NCBI RefSeq assembly: GCF_018139695.1
Contig: NZ_JAGSOG010000032.1
Coordinates: 1 to 49,161, forward strand
Direction: 5' to 3'
Origin: Actinospica durhamensis
GTDB taxonomy: Bacteria > Actinomycetota > Actinomycetes > Streptomycetales > Catenulisporaceae
DNA length: 49,161 nt
Made by a program: the position numbers and the translations under genes. The first letter of the stretch is position 1, and every line of letters begins with the position of its first letter. The notes under the pieces were generated by a model, which worked only from the letters and a program-made list of their open reading frames with translations, had not been told where the DNA came from and did not search any database. This document shows, in pieces, positions 39,636-47,694 of the stretch.

Positions 39636-40464
39636 CGCTGGCCACCAGGGATCGATAGAGGTCGTCGAGGGTCGGGTTGTTCAGTTCCACCGACTCCACC
39701 GGCCGCGGAGCCTTCTCCAGCAGCTCGAGCAGGGTCGTGGTGGGGTCCGTGGTGGAGACGTGGAACTCCTCGGTCGCGCACCTGACCCGGACCTGTCCGG
39801 GCAGGGAGCCGAGCAGTTCGGCGCTGCTGCCGCGGGCGATGATCCGCCCCTTCGAGGCCACCGCGATGGTGGCCTGAAGCTCGGTCAGCTCGGTGAGGTA
39901 GTGGGTGGTGTAGACGATGGCCGCGCCTTCGGCCGCCCGCTGCTTGACCACGTCGAGCAGCGCCTGCCGGGTCTCCGGGTCGGCCCCGGCGGTGGGCTCG
40001 TCGAGCAGCAGCAGCCGGGGGCCGTGGATCAGCGCGGTGGCCGCCTGGGTCCGCCGCTGCTGGCCGCCGGAGAGGTAGCCGGCCTGGCGGTCCAGGAAGG
40101 AGGTGAGCTGCATCAGCGTGACCAGCTCGTCGATGGCGTTGGCCAGCGCGGCTCCGCGCAGGCCGGCCAGGCTGCCGAACAGGCTCAGGTGCTCGCGCAC
40201 CGTCAGCGGCTTGTACAGCGCGATGTGCTGCGGGGACATGCCGACCAGGTCGCGGGCCTTGGCCGGGGGCTGGCCGTCCACCAGGACGGTGCCGCTGTCC
40301 GGCTGGATCAGGCCGGAGACCATCTCCACGAAGGTGGTCTTGCCCGCTCCGTTGTGGCCCACGAGCCCGACGATCTCGCCCGGCTCCACCCGGAGGCTGA
40401 ACCCGTCGAGCGCCTTGATCTCGTCGTACCGCTTCCTCAAATCGATCGCTTCCAGCACGGTCAC
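39625..40464 (-). CDS. ABC transporter ATP-binding protein
   Basis: This 279-residue cytoplasmic ATPase shows Walker A (GHNGAGKTT), the signature LSGGQQRR, Walker B (LLLLDEPTAG) and the H-loop TTHYLTE. This is the DrrA/NodI-like type that pairs with ABC-2 permeases. The start is GTG 40464, overlapping the ligase stop as GTGA with a GGGAGGAG ribosome site in front. Upstream open codons in the same frame belong to the ligase region and are not part of this gene. With the next gene it forms a two-component exporter. Confidence 0.92.
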   Translation of the reverse strand: MTVLEAIDLRKRYDEIKALDGFSLRVEPGEIVGLVGHNGAGKTTFVEMVSGLIQPDSGTVLVDGQPPAKARDLVGMSPQHIALYKPLTVREHLSLFGSLAGLRGAALANAIDELVTLMQLTSFLDRQAGYLSGGQQRRTQAATALIHGPRLLLLDEPTAGADPETRQALLDVVKQRAAEGAAIVYTTHYLTELTELQATIAVASKGRIIARGSSAELLGSLPGQVRVRCATEEFHVSTTDPTTTLLELLEKAPRPVESVELNNPTLDDLYRSLVASDVD

Positions 40465-42155
40465 TCCTCCCGCAGGGCCCAGGCCCGTCCGACGGACGTG
40501 GGGGATGGGTCGTCGTTGCTGACGGCCGCGCGCAACTGCACCCGGTCGAACTTGCCGTTCACCGATCTGGGCAGGGCGTCCAGCACGTGGACGCGCTGCG
40601 GCAGCATGTAAGAGGGCAGCGTTCCGGCGAGGGCGCGGGTGAGCGCGTCCGGCGCGGTCCCGACTTCGCGCATGGCCACGTACAGGACCACGCGCTGCCC
40701 CAGCCGTGCGTCCTCGACCCCGAGCGCCACCGCCTCCGAGGCGAGGCCGGTCGCGTACGCGGCCTCCTCGATCTCGGTGGGACTGACCCGGTAGCCGGAG
40801 GTCTTGATCATCTCGTCGACGCGGCCGACGAAGTAGAGGAACCCGTCCGCGTCGCGGTAGACCGTGTCCCCGGACCACACCGCGGTCTCCGGCCCGGTGC
40901 CGGAGTCCGGGCGCGGCAGCGGCCGGAAGCGCTCCGCGGTGCGGACCGGGTCGTTCCAGTACCCGAGCCCGACCAGCGCGCCGCGGTGCACCAGCTCTCC
41001 GTGCTCGCCGGGGGCGCAGGGCGTCCCGTCCGGACGCACCACCAGCACCTCGGCGTTGGGGATGGCCTTGCCGATCGAGTCCGGCCGCCGGTCCACCTCG
41101 GCCGGGTCCAGGTAGGTGGAGCGGAAGGCCTCGGTGAGCCCGTACATGAGGTACGGCCGCGCGGCCGGGAAGATCCGCCGCAGCCGCGCGAGCGTGGCCC
41201 GCGGCATCCGCCCGCCGGTGTTGGCGAAGTAGCGCAGCCGCTCGGTCGCCTCGGCGGGCCAGTCCTGCTCGACCAGTTGCAGCCACAGCGGCGGCACCCC
41301 GGTCAGGCCGGTGACGCCGTGCCGGGCGCAGAGCCCGACGACGTCCTTGGGCCGCAGGTAGTCGGCCAGCACGACGTGCGCCCCGGCGTTCAGGGCCGTG
41401 GTGAGCTGGCTCAGGCCCGCGTCGAAGCTGAGCGGCAGGATGCCGAGCACGACGTCGTCCGGGGTGTTGCCCAGGTACGCGGCCACACTCGCGGCGCCGG
41501 CCAGCAGGTTGCGGTGCGAGAGCACCACGCCCTTCGGGCCGCCGGTGCTGCCGGAGGTGTACATGATGGCCGCGACGTCTTGGTCAATCACCTCGTCGGC
41601 CCCGGGCACCGGGTCTGACGGCGCGTCGGCCGCGTCGGCCCCGCCCACCAGCTCGGCCCACGGAACCAGCCCATTCTCGGACTCCGTGGCCGTCGGCGAG
41701 CTGCCGCCGATGAGCACCACGGGCACCGCCGCGTCCTGCTCGAACGCCGCCAGCACGGTCCGCGACCGTTCCGCGGTGGTGACCACCGCACGCGGCGCGC
41801 AGTCCCGTAGGACATAAGAGAGCTGACCCTGCCGGTAGAGCGGGTTCACCGGCACGAATACCGCGCCGGCGGCCGCGACGGCCAGCAGGGAGACGACCGT
41901 CTCCGGCCTCTTCTCCGCATAGACCACCACCCGGTCCCCGCGCCGTACGCCCAGGGCGTGCAGGCCGTGCGCGGCTGCGGCCACCTGCTGCGCCAGCGCG
42001 CGGTAGGTCAGCGTCACCGCCCCGACGGTCACCGCCGGGCGGTCCGGGTCGCCGCGGCCGACGAGCTGGTCGATGCGCACGACCGGGCCGGCCGGGACTC
42101 GGACGCGGGGCTCGGGCGTCGACTCCGGCTTCGGCTCCGCCTTCGACTCAGGCAT
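40461..42155 (-). CDS. AMP-forming acyl/aminoacyl-ACP ligase
   Basis: This 564-residue adenylating enzyme has the full ANL signature set: MYTSGSTGGPKGVV (ATP loop), YGLTE, SGDTVYRDADGFLYFVGR and the C-terminal lysine in NGKFDR. It resembles ligases that are encoded with an ACP and a LysA-like decarboxylase, and both exist here (ACP overlapping by 8 bp, decarboxylase at 113-1357). In such sets (BtrJ/BtrI/BtrK, FlvN/FlvL/FlvO) an amino acid is joined to the ACP through its side-chain carboxylate. The N-terminus is a Pro/Glu/Lys linker, and ATG 42155 is the only start that follows the ACP. The substrate pocket was not decoded. Asp, Glu or a plain carboxylic acid remain possible. Confidence 0.9.
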   Translation of the reverse strand: MPESKAEPKPESTPEPRVRVPAGPVVRIDQLVGRGDPDRPAVTVGAVTLTYRALAQQVAAAAHGLHALGVRRGDRVVVYAEKRPETVVSLLAVAAAGAVFVPVNPLYRQGQLSYVLRDCAPRAVVTTAERSRTVLAAFEQDAAVPVVLIGGSSPTATESENGLVPWAELVGGADAADAPSDPVPGADEVIDQDVAAIMYTSGSTGGPKGVVLSHRNLLAGAASVAAYLGNTPDDVVLGILPLSFDAGLSQLTTALNAGAHVVLADYLRPKDVVGLCARHGVTGLTGVPPLWLQLVEQDWPAEATERLRYFANTGGRMPRATLARLRRIFPAARPYLMYGLTEAFRSTYLDPAEVDRRPDSIGKAIPNAEVLVVRPDGTPCAPGEHGELVHRGALVGLGYWNDPVRTAERFRPLPRPDSGTGPETAVWSGDTVYRDADGFLYFVGRVDEMIKTSGYRVSPTEIEEAAYATGLASEAVALGVEDARLGQRVVLYVAMREVGTAPDALTRALAGTLPSYMLPQRVHVLDALPRSVNGKFDRVQLRAAVSNDDPSPTSVGRAWALREE

Positions 42156-42420
42156 CGACGAACTGCCCGGGTTCGGCCAGGGCGGCCACCACCAGCCACA
42201 GCGAGCCGACCGTGTCGAAGGTCTCGTCGGTGAGCACGTCGTCGGGCAGTTCCAGGGCGAAGGTCTCCTCGAGGTCGTTGAGCAGCTGGACCACGCCCAT
42301 CGAGTCGAGGCCCAGGGCCCTGAGGTTGTCCTGAACCCCGAGCTCGGCACCGTCCGCGTAGGGCAGGTGCGTCAGCAGGGTCTTCCGGAACGCGTGCGGA
42401 ACATCCATCGTCGCCACCAC
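42148..42420 (-). CDS. Discrete acyl carrier protein, partner of the ligase
   Basis: This carrier protein of up to 90 residues has the attachment serine S40 in ALGLDSMGVV and an acidic helix 2 (LLNDLEETFALEL). It is the first gene of the minus-strand operon. GTG 42420 opens the frame, but ATG 42408 with a GGTGG sequence ahead may be the true start. Its overlap with the ligase gene strongly suggests the ligase loads it. It should be activated by the PPTase at 47.7 kb. The loaded amino acid would then meet the decarboxylase and perhaps the split acyl-CoA dehydrogenase. Confidence 0.9.
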   Translation of the reverse strand: MVATMDVPHAFRKTLLTHLPYADGAELGVQDNLRALGLDSMGVVQLLNDLEETFALELPDDVLTDETFDTVGSLWLVVAALAEPGQFVDA

Positions 42421-42634
42421 TTCTTCGGTGAGCCTGAGCGCGTCGTCGTGCGACGCTCCGGCAGCGCTGCGGCTGCCGCGCCACGGGATCGGCCCGTCGC
42501 GAGACCGATCGGACCACGGCGCGTTCTCGCCGGCTCATCGGTCCGCTATCGAAAGCGGGGCGATAGCGCAGCGATGAATCGACCGGTCACGGTGGCCTCG
42601 TTGTGCACGACGGGATCGGACTTCGGGAGGCACC
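42421..42634. promoter_or_regulatory. Divergent control region with dyads (ACP operon / LuxR gene)
   Basis: This 214-bp intergenic region holds a perfect 8-bp inverted repeat, CGCTATCG (42544-42551) and CGATAGCG (42561-42568), with a 9-bp spacer, giving 17-bp centre-to-centre spacing. A second 7-bp pair, GACCGAT (42503-42509) and ATCGGTC (42537-42543), lies beside it. These are operator candidates for the adjacent regulator. I could not identify -10/-35 pairs with confidence. Confidence 0.5.
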
Positions 42635-43699
42635 ATGTTCACCGATACGCTCTCGCCGATGGACCCCGTCACCGCCGGTCTCACGGCGGGTGGCGGCGGG
42701 GCCGACGGCCGGGCGGCAGCCGGCGACCGCGAGCGGGCGGTGTACCGGTACGCCACCGCCCGCGGGGCGCTGCTCTCGCCCGACGCGGCGGCCGCCGACC
42801 TGGGCCTGCCCCTGCCGGAGGTCCACGCGGCGATCCATCGGCTCGTCGATCTACACCTGCTGGAGGCCGACGACGCGGCCGCGGGCGCACTCGTGCCCAG
42901 AGGTCCGCAGGTCGCGGCCGCCTTGCTCATCTCCCCCATCGAGCGCGCGATGTACCAGCGCCGGGAGTTGGCCGACACGCTGCGCGAACACATCGAGGAC
43001 ATCACCAGGCCGGAGCCCGGCGGGACGGAGCCGGCCGGCGCCATCGACGTGCTGCACGGGGTCGCCGAGATCCGGGGGCTGTGCAAGCTGGCCGCCGAGG
43101 TCTGTCGCAGCGAGCTGATCGTGCTGCGGCCCAGCCACGGCGACGGGGACGTGTTCGACGAGCTCTTCGACGCCTGCTACGGCATCCTCGCGCCGGGCAT
43201 CAGCCTGCGTATCATCGGCCCGCACCGCAACCGGGCCGGCTTCGACGCGCGGGCCAAGGCGGCGCGGTGGGAGCAGAGCGGCGCGCAGATCCGTACCCTG
43301 AGCCAGGTGCCGCAGGCCGCCGTGGTGTTCGACCGGACCCTCGCGGTGATGGTCAACCTGTCCGACTCCGGCGGCGAGCCGACGGCCAGGCGGGTGCGCG
43401 ACCAGAACGTGGTGCGCTTCCTGATCAGCCTGTTCGACCAGCTGTGGGAGAGCGCGACCCCGTTCTCCTCGGACGAACCGGGCTACGCGGCGGCCAGCGA
43501 CGACCTGCAGCGCACCATCGCCCGGCTGATGGCCCAGGGCTTCACCGACGAGGTGGTGGCCCGGCGGCTCGGCATGTCGGTGCGCACCTGCCGCCGGCAC
43601 ATCGCGGCCATGCTGCAGAATCTGGACGCGGTCAGCCGCTTCCAGGCCGGAGTCCAGGCCGCGACCCGGTTCACCCTGCACGACGCCTGCGGGACGTGA
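42635..43699 (+). CDS. TrmB/LuxR-type transcriptional regulator
   Basis: This 354-residue regulator has an N-terminal winged-helix-like segment (residues about 30-95, LSPDAAAADLGLPLPEVHAA), a middle domain and a C-terminal LuxR helix-turn-helix (about 285-345, ARLMAQGFTDEVVARRLGMS followed by RTCRRHIAAMLQ). This layout is common among Streptomyces regulators and usually controls a nearby cluster. It is divergent from the ACP-ligase-ABC-PKS4 operon and has a GGGAGG site in front of ATG 42635. It converges with the condensation-protein gene, with 18 bp between. Direct targets are not shown by sequence. The dyad at 42544-42568 is a likely site. Confidence 0.88.
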   Translation: MFTDTLSPMDPVTAGLTAGGGGADGRAAAGDRERAVYRYATARGALLSPDAAAADLGLPLPEVHAAIHRLVDLHLLEADDAAAGALVPRGPQVAAALLISPIERAMYQRRELADTLREHIEDITRPEPGGTEPAGAIDVLHGVAEIRGLCKLAAEVCRSELIVLRPSHGDGDVFDELFDACYGILAPGISLRIIGPHRNRAGFDARAKAARWEQSGAQIRTLSQVPQAAVVFDRTLAVMVNLSDSGGEPTARRVRDQNVVRFLISLFDQLWESATPFSSDEPGYAAASDDLQRTIARLMAQGFTDEVVARRLGMSVRTCRRHIAAMLQNLDAVSRFQAGVQAATRFTLHDACGT

Positions 43700-43717
43700 G
43701 GACGCCGGCGCCTGCCG

Positions 43718-45640
43718 TCAGTGCCCTGGGCCATGGTGGCGGCCGGGCACCGGGGCAGGCGCGGCGCGCACCATACGCTCGGCCACGGATCGCAGAGGTC
43801 GAGCACTGACCAGGGCGCCCATCGGTACCCCGGCCCAGCCCTGTTCGTCGAGCAGCGCGAGCACCCGCGGCGTGCGCAGTGCCCGTCCCCCGGCGACGAC
43901 GTAGCCGTCCGTCGGATCCACTCCGTCCAGACCGTTGGCCTCCTGCACGGCCGACACCAAGGCGTACTCGGCAGGTGTGCCCGCGCCGGCCTCGGCTGTA
44001 CCGGTCACGTTGGTGGGCCCGGTGATCCGGAACAGGTCCGGGCACCGTACGGCGGGCTGGTCGTACATCAGGCCGAGCAGGTGAATCCGCAATTCCTCCG
44101 GCGTGACGGGGCCGCGGGCGACCACGTCCGCGACCATGCCGCCCTCATGGGGCGCCAGCCGGATCGAGGCGACCGCCGGGTGCGTGCCCAGCAGCGACGC
44201 GGTCTGCGCGCAGTCGACGGCGTCGCCGTGGACGCGGACCAAGGGCCGCCGGGCCGCAGCCGGAGGGAACTCCAGCAACTCAGCGGCCTCACTCACGCGC
44301 AGGTCCGTACCCGGCTCCCGGTGCGCCTCCACCAATCGCGCGCAGCCGCGCAGGAAGCGCTCGGCCGCGTCGCGGTCCATCACCTCGTCCATCACCTGCA
44401 GGGCCAACGTGACTCCGTCACCCCACTCGTACATACGGAGGTAAAGATCAGAGTCCGCAAACGCCCAGTCCTCGGGCGCGGCATGCCAGGCGAGACGGTC
44501 GCGTCGGGTGCCGCACGAACGCGGCGCGTTGTCCAGGAAGTTGAGTTCCGACCTGACCCGGACCGGCTGGCCTCGCCGCGCGCTCTCGCGTGCGAGCTCC
44601 TCCTCGATCCGGTCGTACGGAACGTGGGCGTGCTGCATGGACTGCTCGACCCGCTCGGCCGCGCGGCGCAGCACGACGCTGAACGGCGGGTCGTCCCTCA
44701 GGTCCACGGCGACCAGCGTCGGATAGGACATGCAGGTCAGCACATCGGAGTACCCGCTGGCCGCGCGCTGGCTGGTGTAGAGCCGGTGCGCGATCGACTG
44801 CTCGCCGGTGTAGGCGGCCATGACGACGGCGTAGGCGGCCAGGTACACGGCGGACGGCCAGACCCGGTACCGCTCCGCGATCCCGCGCGCCGAGGCGAGC
44901 AGCGACGGCACCGTGAAATGAGCGCTGTGAGCGCTGTGAGCGCTGTGAGCGCTGTGAGCGCGGTGTGCGCTGTGAGCGCCCGTGCTCCCGGCCGGTGTGC
45001 GCCGGGACGCGTACACGTCGGCGGGCAGCCGGGCGATCTCACCGCGCCAGTGTCCGAGCGCTGCGTCGACCTGGTCCGGGCGGCGGGCGGACTCGCGCCG
45101 GGCCAGGTCCACCGGCTGGTCCAGCACCGGCGGCAGGGCCACCGGCTGCGCCCGCACGCGCGCCGCGAGCACCGTGTCCAGCTCGGCCCGCAGGATGTCC
45201 AGGCTCACGTCGTCGAAGGCCAGATGGTTGAACACCAGGTGCAGCCGCCGCAGCGCGCCGCCGGTGGTGACGACGCAGGCGCGCAGCGGCCATTCGCGGC
45301 CGAGGTCGAACGCGGTCCGGGTCAGCCGCTCCACCACCTCGGTCGGCGACGCGGTGCCGTCCTCCTCGGTGGTCGCCTCGTGGATGCGCGGGGGCGCGGG
45401 CGGATCGACCCGCTGGCGGGGCCAGGGCACCGCGTCCACGTCGTAGACGGTGCGCAGGATCTCGTGCCGGCGGGTCAGGTACGTCAGCGCGGACCGCACG
45501 TGCTGCGTCGTGGCGCCCTGCGGCAGTGCGTAGCTGGTGGTGATGTGGGCCTCGTGCCGAGAAGCGGCCGGCATCGCGAGGTAACGCAGGACATGGTGGT
45601 GCTGGCCCCAGCACAGATTCGCGCTCTTCGCCGTTTGCAT
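43718..45640 (-). CDS. Standalone NRPS condensation protein with dead A and carrier relics
   Basis: This protein of about 640 residues has an N-terminal condensation domain (about 15-440). Its core motif is N138-H139-L-A-F-D143-D144: the catalytic second histidine and the aspartate are kept, while the first histidine is Asn and the glycine Asp. After it come about 85 residues that align with the C-terminal subdomain of an adenylation domain (466-550) but lack the catalytic lysine (VTGTAEA for NGKVDR). A carrier-like domain follows in which GGHSL reads GGRAL, so the phosphopantetheine serine is Ala587. The main part of the A domain is missing. ATG 45640 follows GGGAGGG, and a longer frame extends upstream without a good ribosome site. 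The C domain could join an amine to the polyketide and release it. Confidence 0.85.
   Translation of the reverse strand: MQTAKSANLCWGQHHHVLRYLAMPAASRHEAHITTSYALPQGATTQHVRSALTYLTRRHEILRTVYDVDAVPWPRQRVDPPAPPRIHEATTEEDGTASPTEVVERLTRTAFDLGREWPLRACVVTTGGALRRLHLVFNHLAFDDVSLDILRAELDTVLAARVRAQPVALPPVLDQPVDLARRESARRPDQVDAALGHWRGEIARLPADVYASRRTPAGSTGAHSAHRAHSAHSAHSAHSAHFTVPSLLASARGIAERYRVWPSAVYLAAYAVVMAAYTGEQSIAHRLYTSQRAASGYSDVLTCMSYPTLVAVDLRDDPPFSVVLRRAAERVEQSMQHAHVPYDRIEEELARESARRGQPVRVRSELNFLDNAPRSCGTRRDRLAWHAAPEDWAFADSDLYLRMYEWGDGVTLALQVMDEVMDRDAAERFLRGCARLVEAHREPGTDLRVSEAAELLEFPPAAARRPLVRVHGDAVDCAQTASLLGTHPAVASIRLAPHEGGMVADVVARGPVTPEELRIHLLGLMYDQPAVRCPDLFRITGPTNVTGTAEAGAGTPAEYALVSAVQEANGLDGVDPTDGYVVAGGRALRTPRVLALLDEQGWAGVPMGALVSARPLRSVAERMVRAAPAPVPGRHHGPGH
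44921..44974 (-). repeat. Nine-base tandem repeat encoding Ala-His-Ser units
   Basis: Six copies of AGCGCTGTG (four exact, two with one change) lie in the condensation-protein gene. On the coding strand they give an AHS tripeptide run in a surface loop. The unit is a multiple of three, so slippage keeps the frame. Confidence 0.9.
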
Positions 45641-45887
45641 CAGCCCTCCCGGATAAGTCCAATGTGCTGATACTCTCCGTTCTCCCCGCGGCCCGAAAGC
45701 TCGCCCTGCTGGCAATTAATGACCGGCACGAAACTGACACCGGTGAACGCGCTGGTCCCCGGGCCTGCGCCTTGACGCGGCCATTCCCACGGGCACATCG
45801 TGAATGACGTTCGGGGTTCTCCGAATTTCGATCAGACGCAGACGCGGAAAGCTGAATTCCCGATTTCCAGGAGATGCGGTTGCCATC
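45641..45887. promoter_or_regulatory. Divergent intergenic region
   Basis: This 247-bp region separates the condensation gene (minus) from the split dehydrogenase pair (plus). It is less GC-rich than the genes. TTGACG at 45772-45777 with CATCGT 18 bp on (45796-45801) is a weak plus-strand promoter candidate. An ATTAAT patch near 45715 is the only AT-rich element facing left. No strong dyad or gene was seen. Confidence 0.3.
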
Positions 45888-46511
45888 ATGACGAAGACTG
45901 AGATCAGGCCCGCGATCGGGCTGGGCCTTGAGCGGCTGGCCCGGGCCGAGGGCCTCGCGGCCGGACTGGCCGAGGCCCTCGAGGGCCTCGGCGCCGAAGC
46001 AGCCCCCGGCTCCGTCGCCGCGCTGCCCGCCGCGGCCGTGCCCGCCGACGCGGACGTCGCGGCGCACCCCCTGGCCGCACGCGTGGGCATCTGCTTCGTC
46101 CGGCCCGCGGTGAGCGGGATCGCGCCGCCGGCCGAGCTCACCGCGTTCGGCGTCCGCCTGGGCGCGGTCCGCCTCGGCGTCACCCGGCGGCTGTTGGAGC
46201 ACACCGTCGCGCACCTGTCCGGCCGGACCATCGGCGGCGAGCAGGCCGTCCGCAAGCAGCTGATCCAGGGGACGCTCGCCGAGGCCGAGGTGACGATCGC
46301 CGTGGTGCGCCACATGCTGCGGGCCGAGCCCGCGGTCGCGGCCGCCGTGGCCGACGCGCACGCGCGGCTCACCGGCCTTGACTGGGAGCTGGCGAAACTG
46401 CTCGGCGCCAGCGGATACCTCGCCACCGGTCCGGCCGCCGAGGCCTACGTCTCGCGGCTGACCGCCCACTGCTGGATTCCCGGATCGGGAGAACTCACAT
46501 GGCTGAGCTGA
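45888..46511 (+). CDS. Acyl-CoA dehydrogenase C-terminal-domain-only protein
   Basis: This 207-residue protein matches only the C-terminal four-helix domain of acyl-CoA dehydrogenases: LGAVRLGVTRRLLEHTVAH, then GRTIGGEQAVRKQLIQGTLAEAEV, and a late WELAKLLGASGYL segment. The N-terminal helical and middle beta domains, with their flavin loop, are absent. It overlaps the next gene, a full-length acyl-CoA dehydrogenase, by 13 bp. That resembles heteromeric dehydrogenases in which two different subunits share the flavin site, though in the known cases (FadE pairs of steroid catabolism) both are full length. ATG 45888 is chosen because the longer frame starts outside the domain. GGAG lies about 16 bp upstream. 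A regulatory or chaperone role is possible. Confidence 0.75.
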   Translation: MTKTEIRPAIGLGLERLARAEGLAAGLAEALEGLGAEAAPGSVAALPAAAVPADADVAAHPLAARVGICFVRPAVSGIAPPAELTAFGVRLGAVRLGVTRRLLEHTVAHLSGRTIGGEQAVRKQLIQGTLAEAEVTIAVVRHMLRAEPAVAAAVADAHARLTGLDWELAKLLGASGYLATGPAAEAYVSRLTAHCWIPGSGELTWLS

Positions 46512-47635
46512 GCCCACTGCTGCTCGAACTGCGGGACATGAGCCGGGAACTCGGGGGCGAGCTGCGGACCATGGCCCTGGCCCTGGACGCGGACCCCGCC
46601 GACACCGAGATGCTGCGCGAATCGCCCACGCTCTCCTTCCTGCGCGTGGTCGGCACGCCCAAGGCCTTCCGGGCGTACGACGTCCCGGCGCACGCCGAGC
46701 AGTTCACCGAGAGCTGCCTGGGCCGGGTTGTGTGCAACATCGAGCTGGCCCGCGGCGACGTCAGCGTCCTGCAGGCCGTCGCGGCCCCCTCGCTCGCCGG
46801 GTTCACCGTCGACGCGCTGGGCGACGCCGCGCAGCAGGACGCGTTCTACCGCGACTTCGCCAAGTACGAGCCGTGGACGTTCTTCGGCATGACCGAGGCG
46901 CGCGGCGGCAGCGACGCGACCGCGATGCACACCAGCCTGGACCCCGACGGCGACGGCGGCTTCCTGCTGAACGGCGCGAAGCGCTACGTCGCCAACGCCG
47001 ACCGCGGCCTGATGGGCGTGGTGTGGGCCAGGACCGGTACGTCCTCGCTCTCCATCCGGGCCGTGCTGCTGCGCCGTCCCGCGCCGGGATTCTCCAGCAG
47101 CTCCCTGGACATGCTGGGCATGCGCGGCGCGCGCTTCGGCGAGATGGTCTTCGACGCGGTGCCGGTGCCGCGCGAGATGCTGCTGGGAGCACACCTGCCG
47201 GCCTCCCGGCGCGGCCTGTGGGGCGGGAACCGCGCGTTCACCGTGGTACGCCTGCAGATCGCGGCCCAGGCGCTCGGCGCCGCGTTCGCGGTGCGCGACG
47301 CGGTGTGCGCGCTGCGGCCCGGCTGGACCGGCCACGAGCTGATGTCGGCCCGGCTGGACGCGGCCAGGGAACTGCTCTACGACGCCGCGGTGGGCGCCGA
47401 CCTCGACCCGGACGCTCGGATCCCGGTGGCGGTGGCCAAGGTGCACGCCGCCGAACTGGCCGTGGAGACGACCCGGTGGGCCGAGTCCGCGCTGCCTCCC
47501 GGCACGTTCCTGGACCATCCGCTGCTGGAGAAGTGGTGCCGCGACATCTACGCGTACCAGTTCATGGACGGCACCAGCAATCTGCTGCGCCTGGCCATCG
47601 CGCCCAGCGCGGGCGCGCACGGGGAGGACTCGTGA
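46499..47635 (+). CDS. Acyl-CoA dehydrogenase, catalytic Glu replaced by Asp
   Basis: This 378-residue flavoprotein shows the flavin-site motif FFGMTEARGGSDATAM and the beta-domain segment FLLNGAKRYVANADRG. The C-terminal motif RDIYAYQFMDGTSNLLRL corresponds to RIYEGTSEIQRL, so the usual catalytic glutamate is aspartate. The substrate is probably an acyl group on a carrier, given the setting, such as the aminoacyl-ACP made by the ligase. It could also be a chain intermediate. It is co-translated with the C-terminal-only protein upstream and is clearly different from the extender-cassette dehydrogenase at 30.3 kb. Its stop is followed by a 59-bp gap and the PPTase gene. Confidence 0.85.
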   Translation: MAELSPLLLELRDMSRELGGELRTMALALDADPADTEMLRESPTLSFLRVVGTPKAFRAYDVPAHAEQFTESCLGRVVCNIELARGDVSVLQAVAAPSLAGFTVDALGDAAQQDAFYRDFAKYEPWTFFGMTEARGGSDATAMHTSLDPDGDGGFLLNGAKRYVANADRGLMGVVWARTGTSSLSIRAVLLRRPAPGFSSSSLDMLGMRGARFGEMVFDAVPVPREMLLGAHLPASRRGLWGGNRAFTVVRLQIAAQALGAAFAVRDAVCALRPGWTGHELMSARLDAARELLYDAAVGADLDPDARIPVAVAKVHAAELAVETTRWAESALPPGTFLDHPLLEKWCRDIYAYQFMDGTSNLLRLAIAPSAGAHGEDS

Positions 47636-47694
47636 CGCCAGGCGACGTGCGCGGCCGTCTTGTCGGAAACACCTGAGATCAGGGGTCGTGGACC

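Noticed and set aside
36918-39785. Long plus-strand open frame (955 codons) opposite PKS4 and the permease
   Set aside because: The translation is low-complexity His/Arg/Gly and lies antisense to clear PKS and transporter domains.
46499-47635. Prolyl-carrier oxidase giving a pyrrole starter (PltE-like)
   Set aside because: The cluster has a KSQ loader, and the ligase looks like the kind encoded with LysA-like decarboxylases rather than a prolyl A domain. I could not exclude it fully without a search.
47672-47683. CCTGA/TCAGG dyad before the PPTase
   Set aside because: 5-bp arms with a 2-nt loop are too short to support a terminator or operator.
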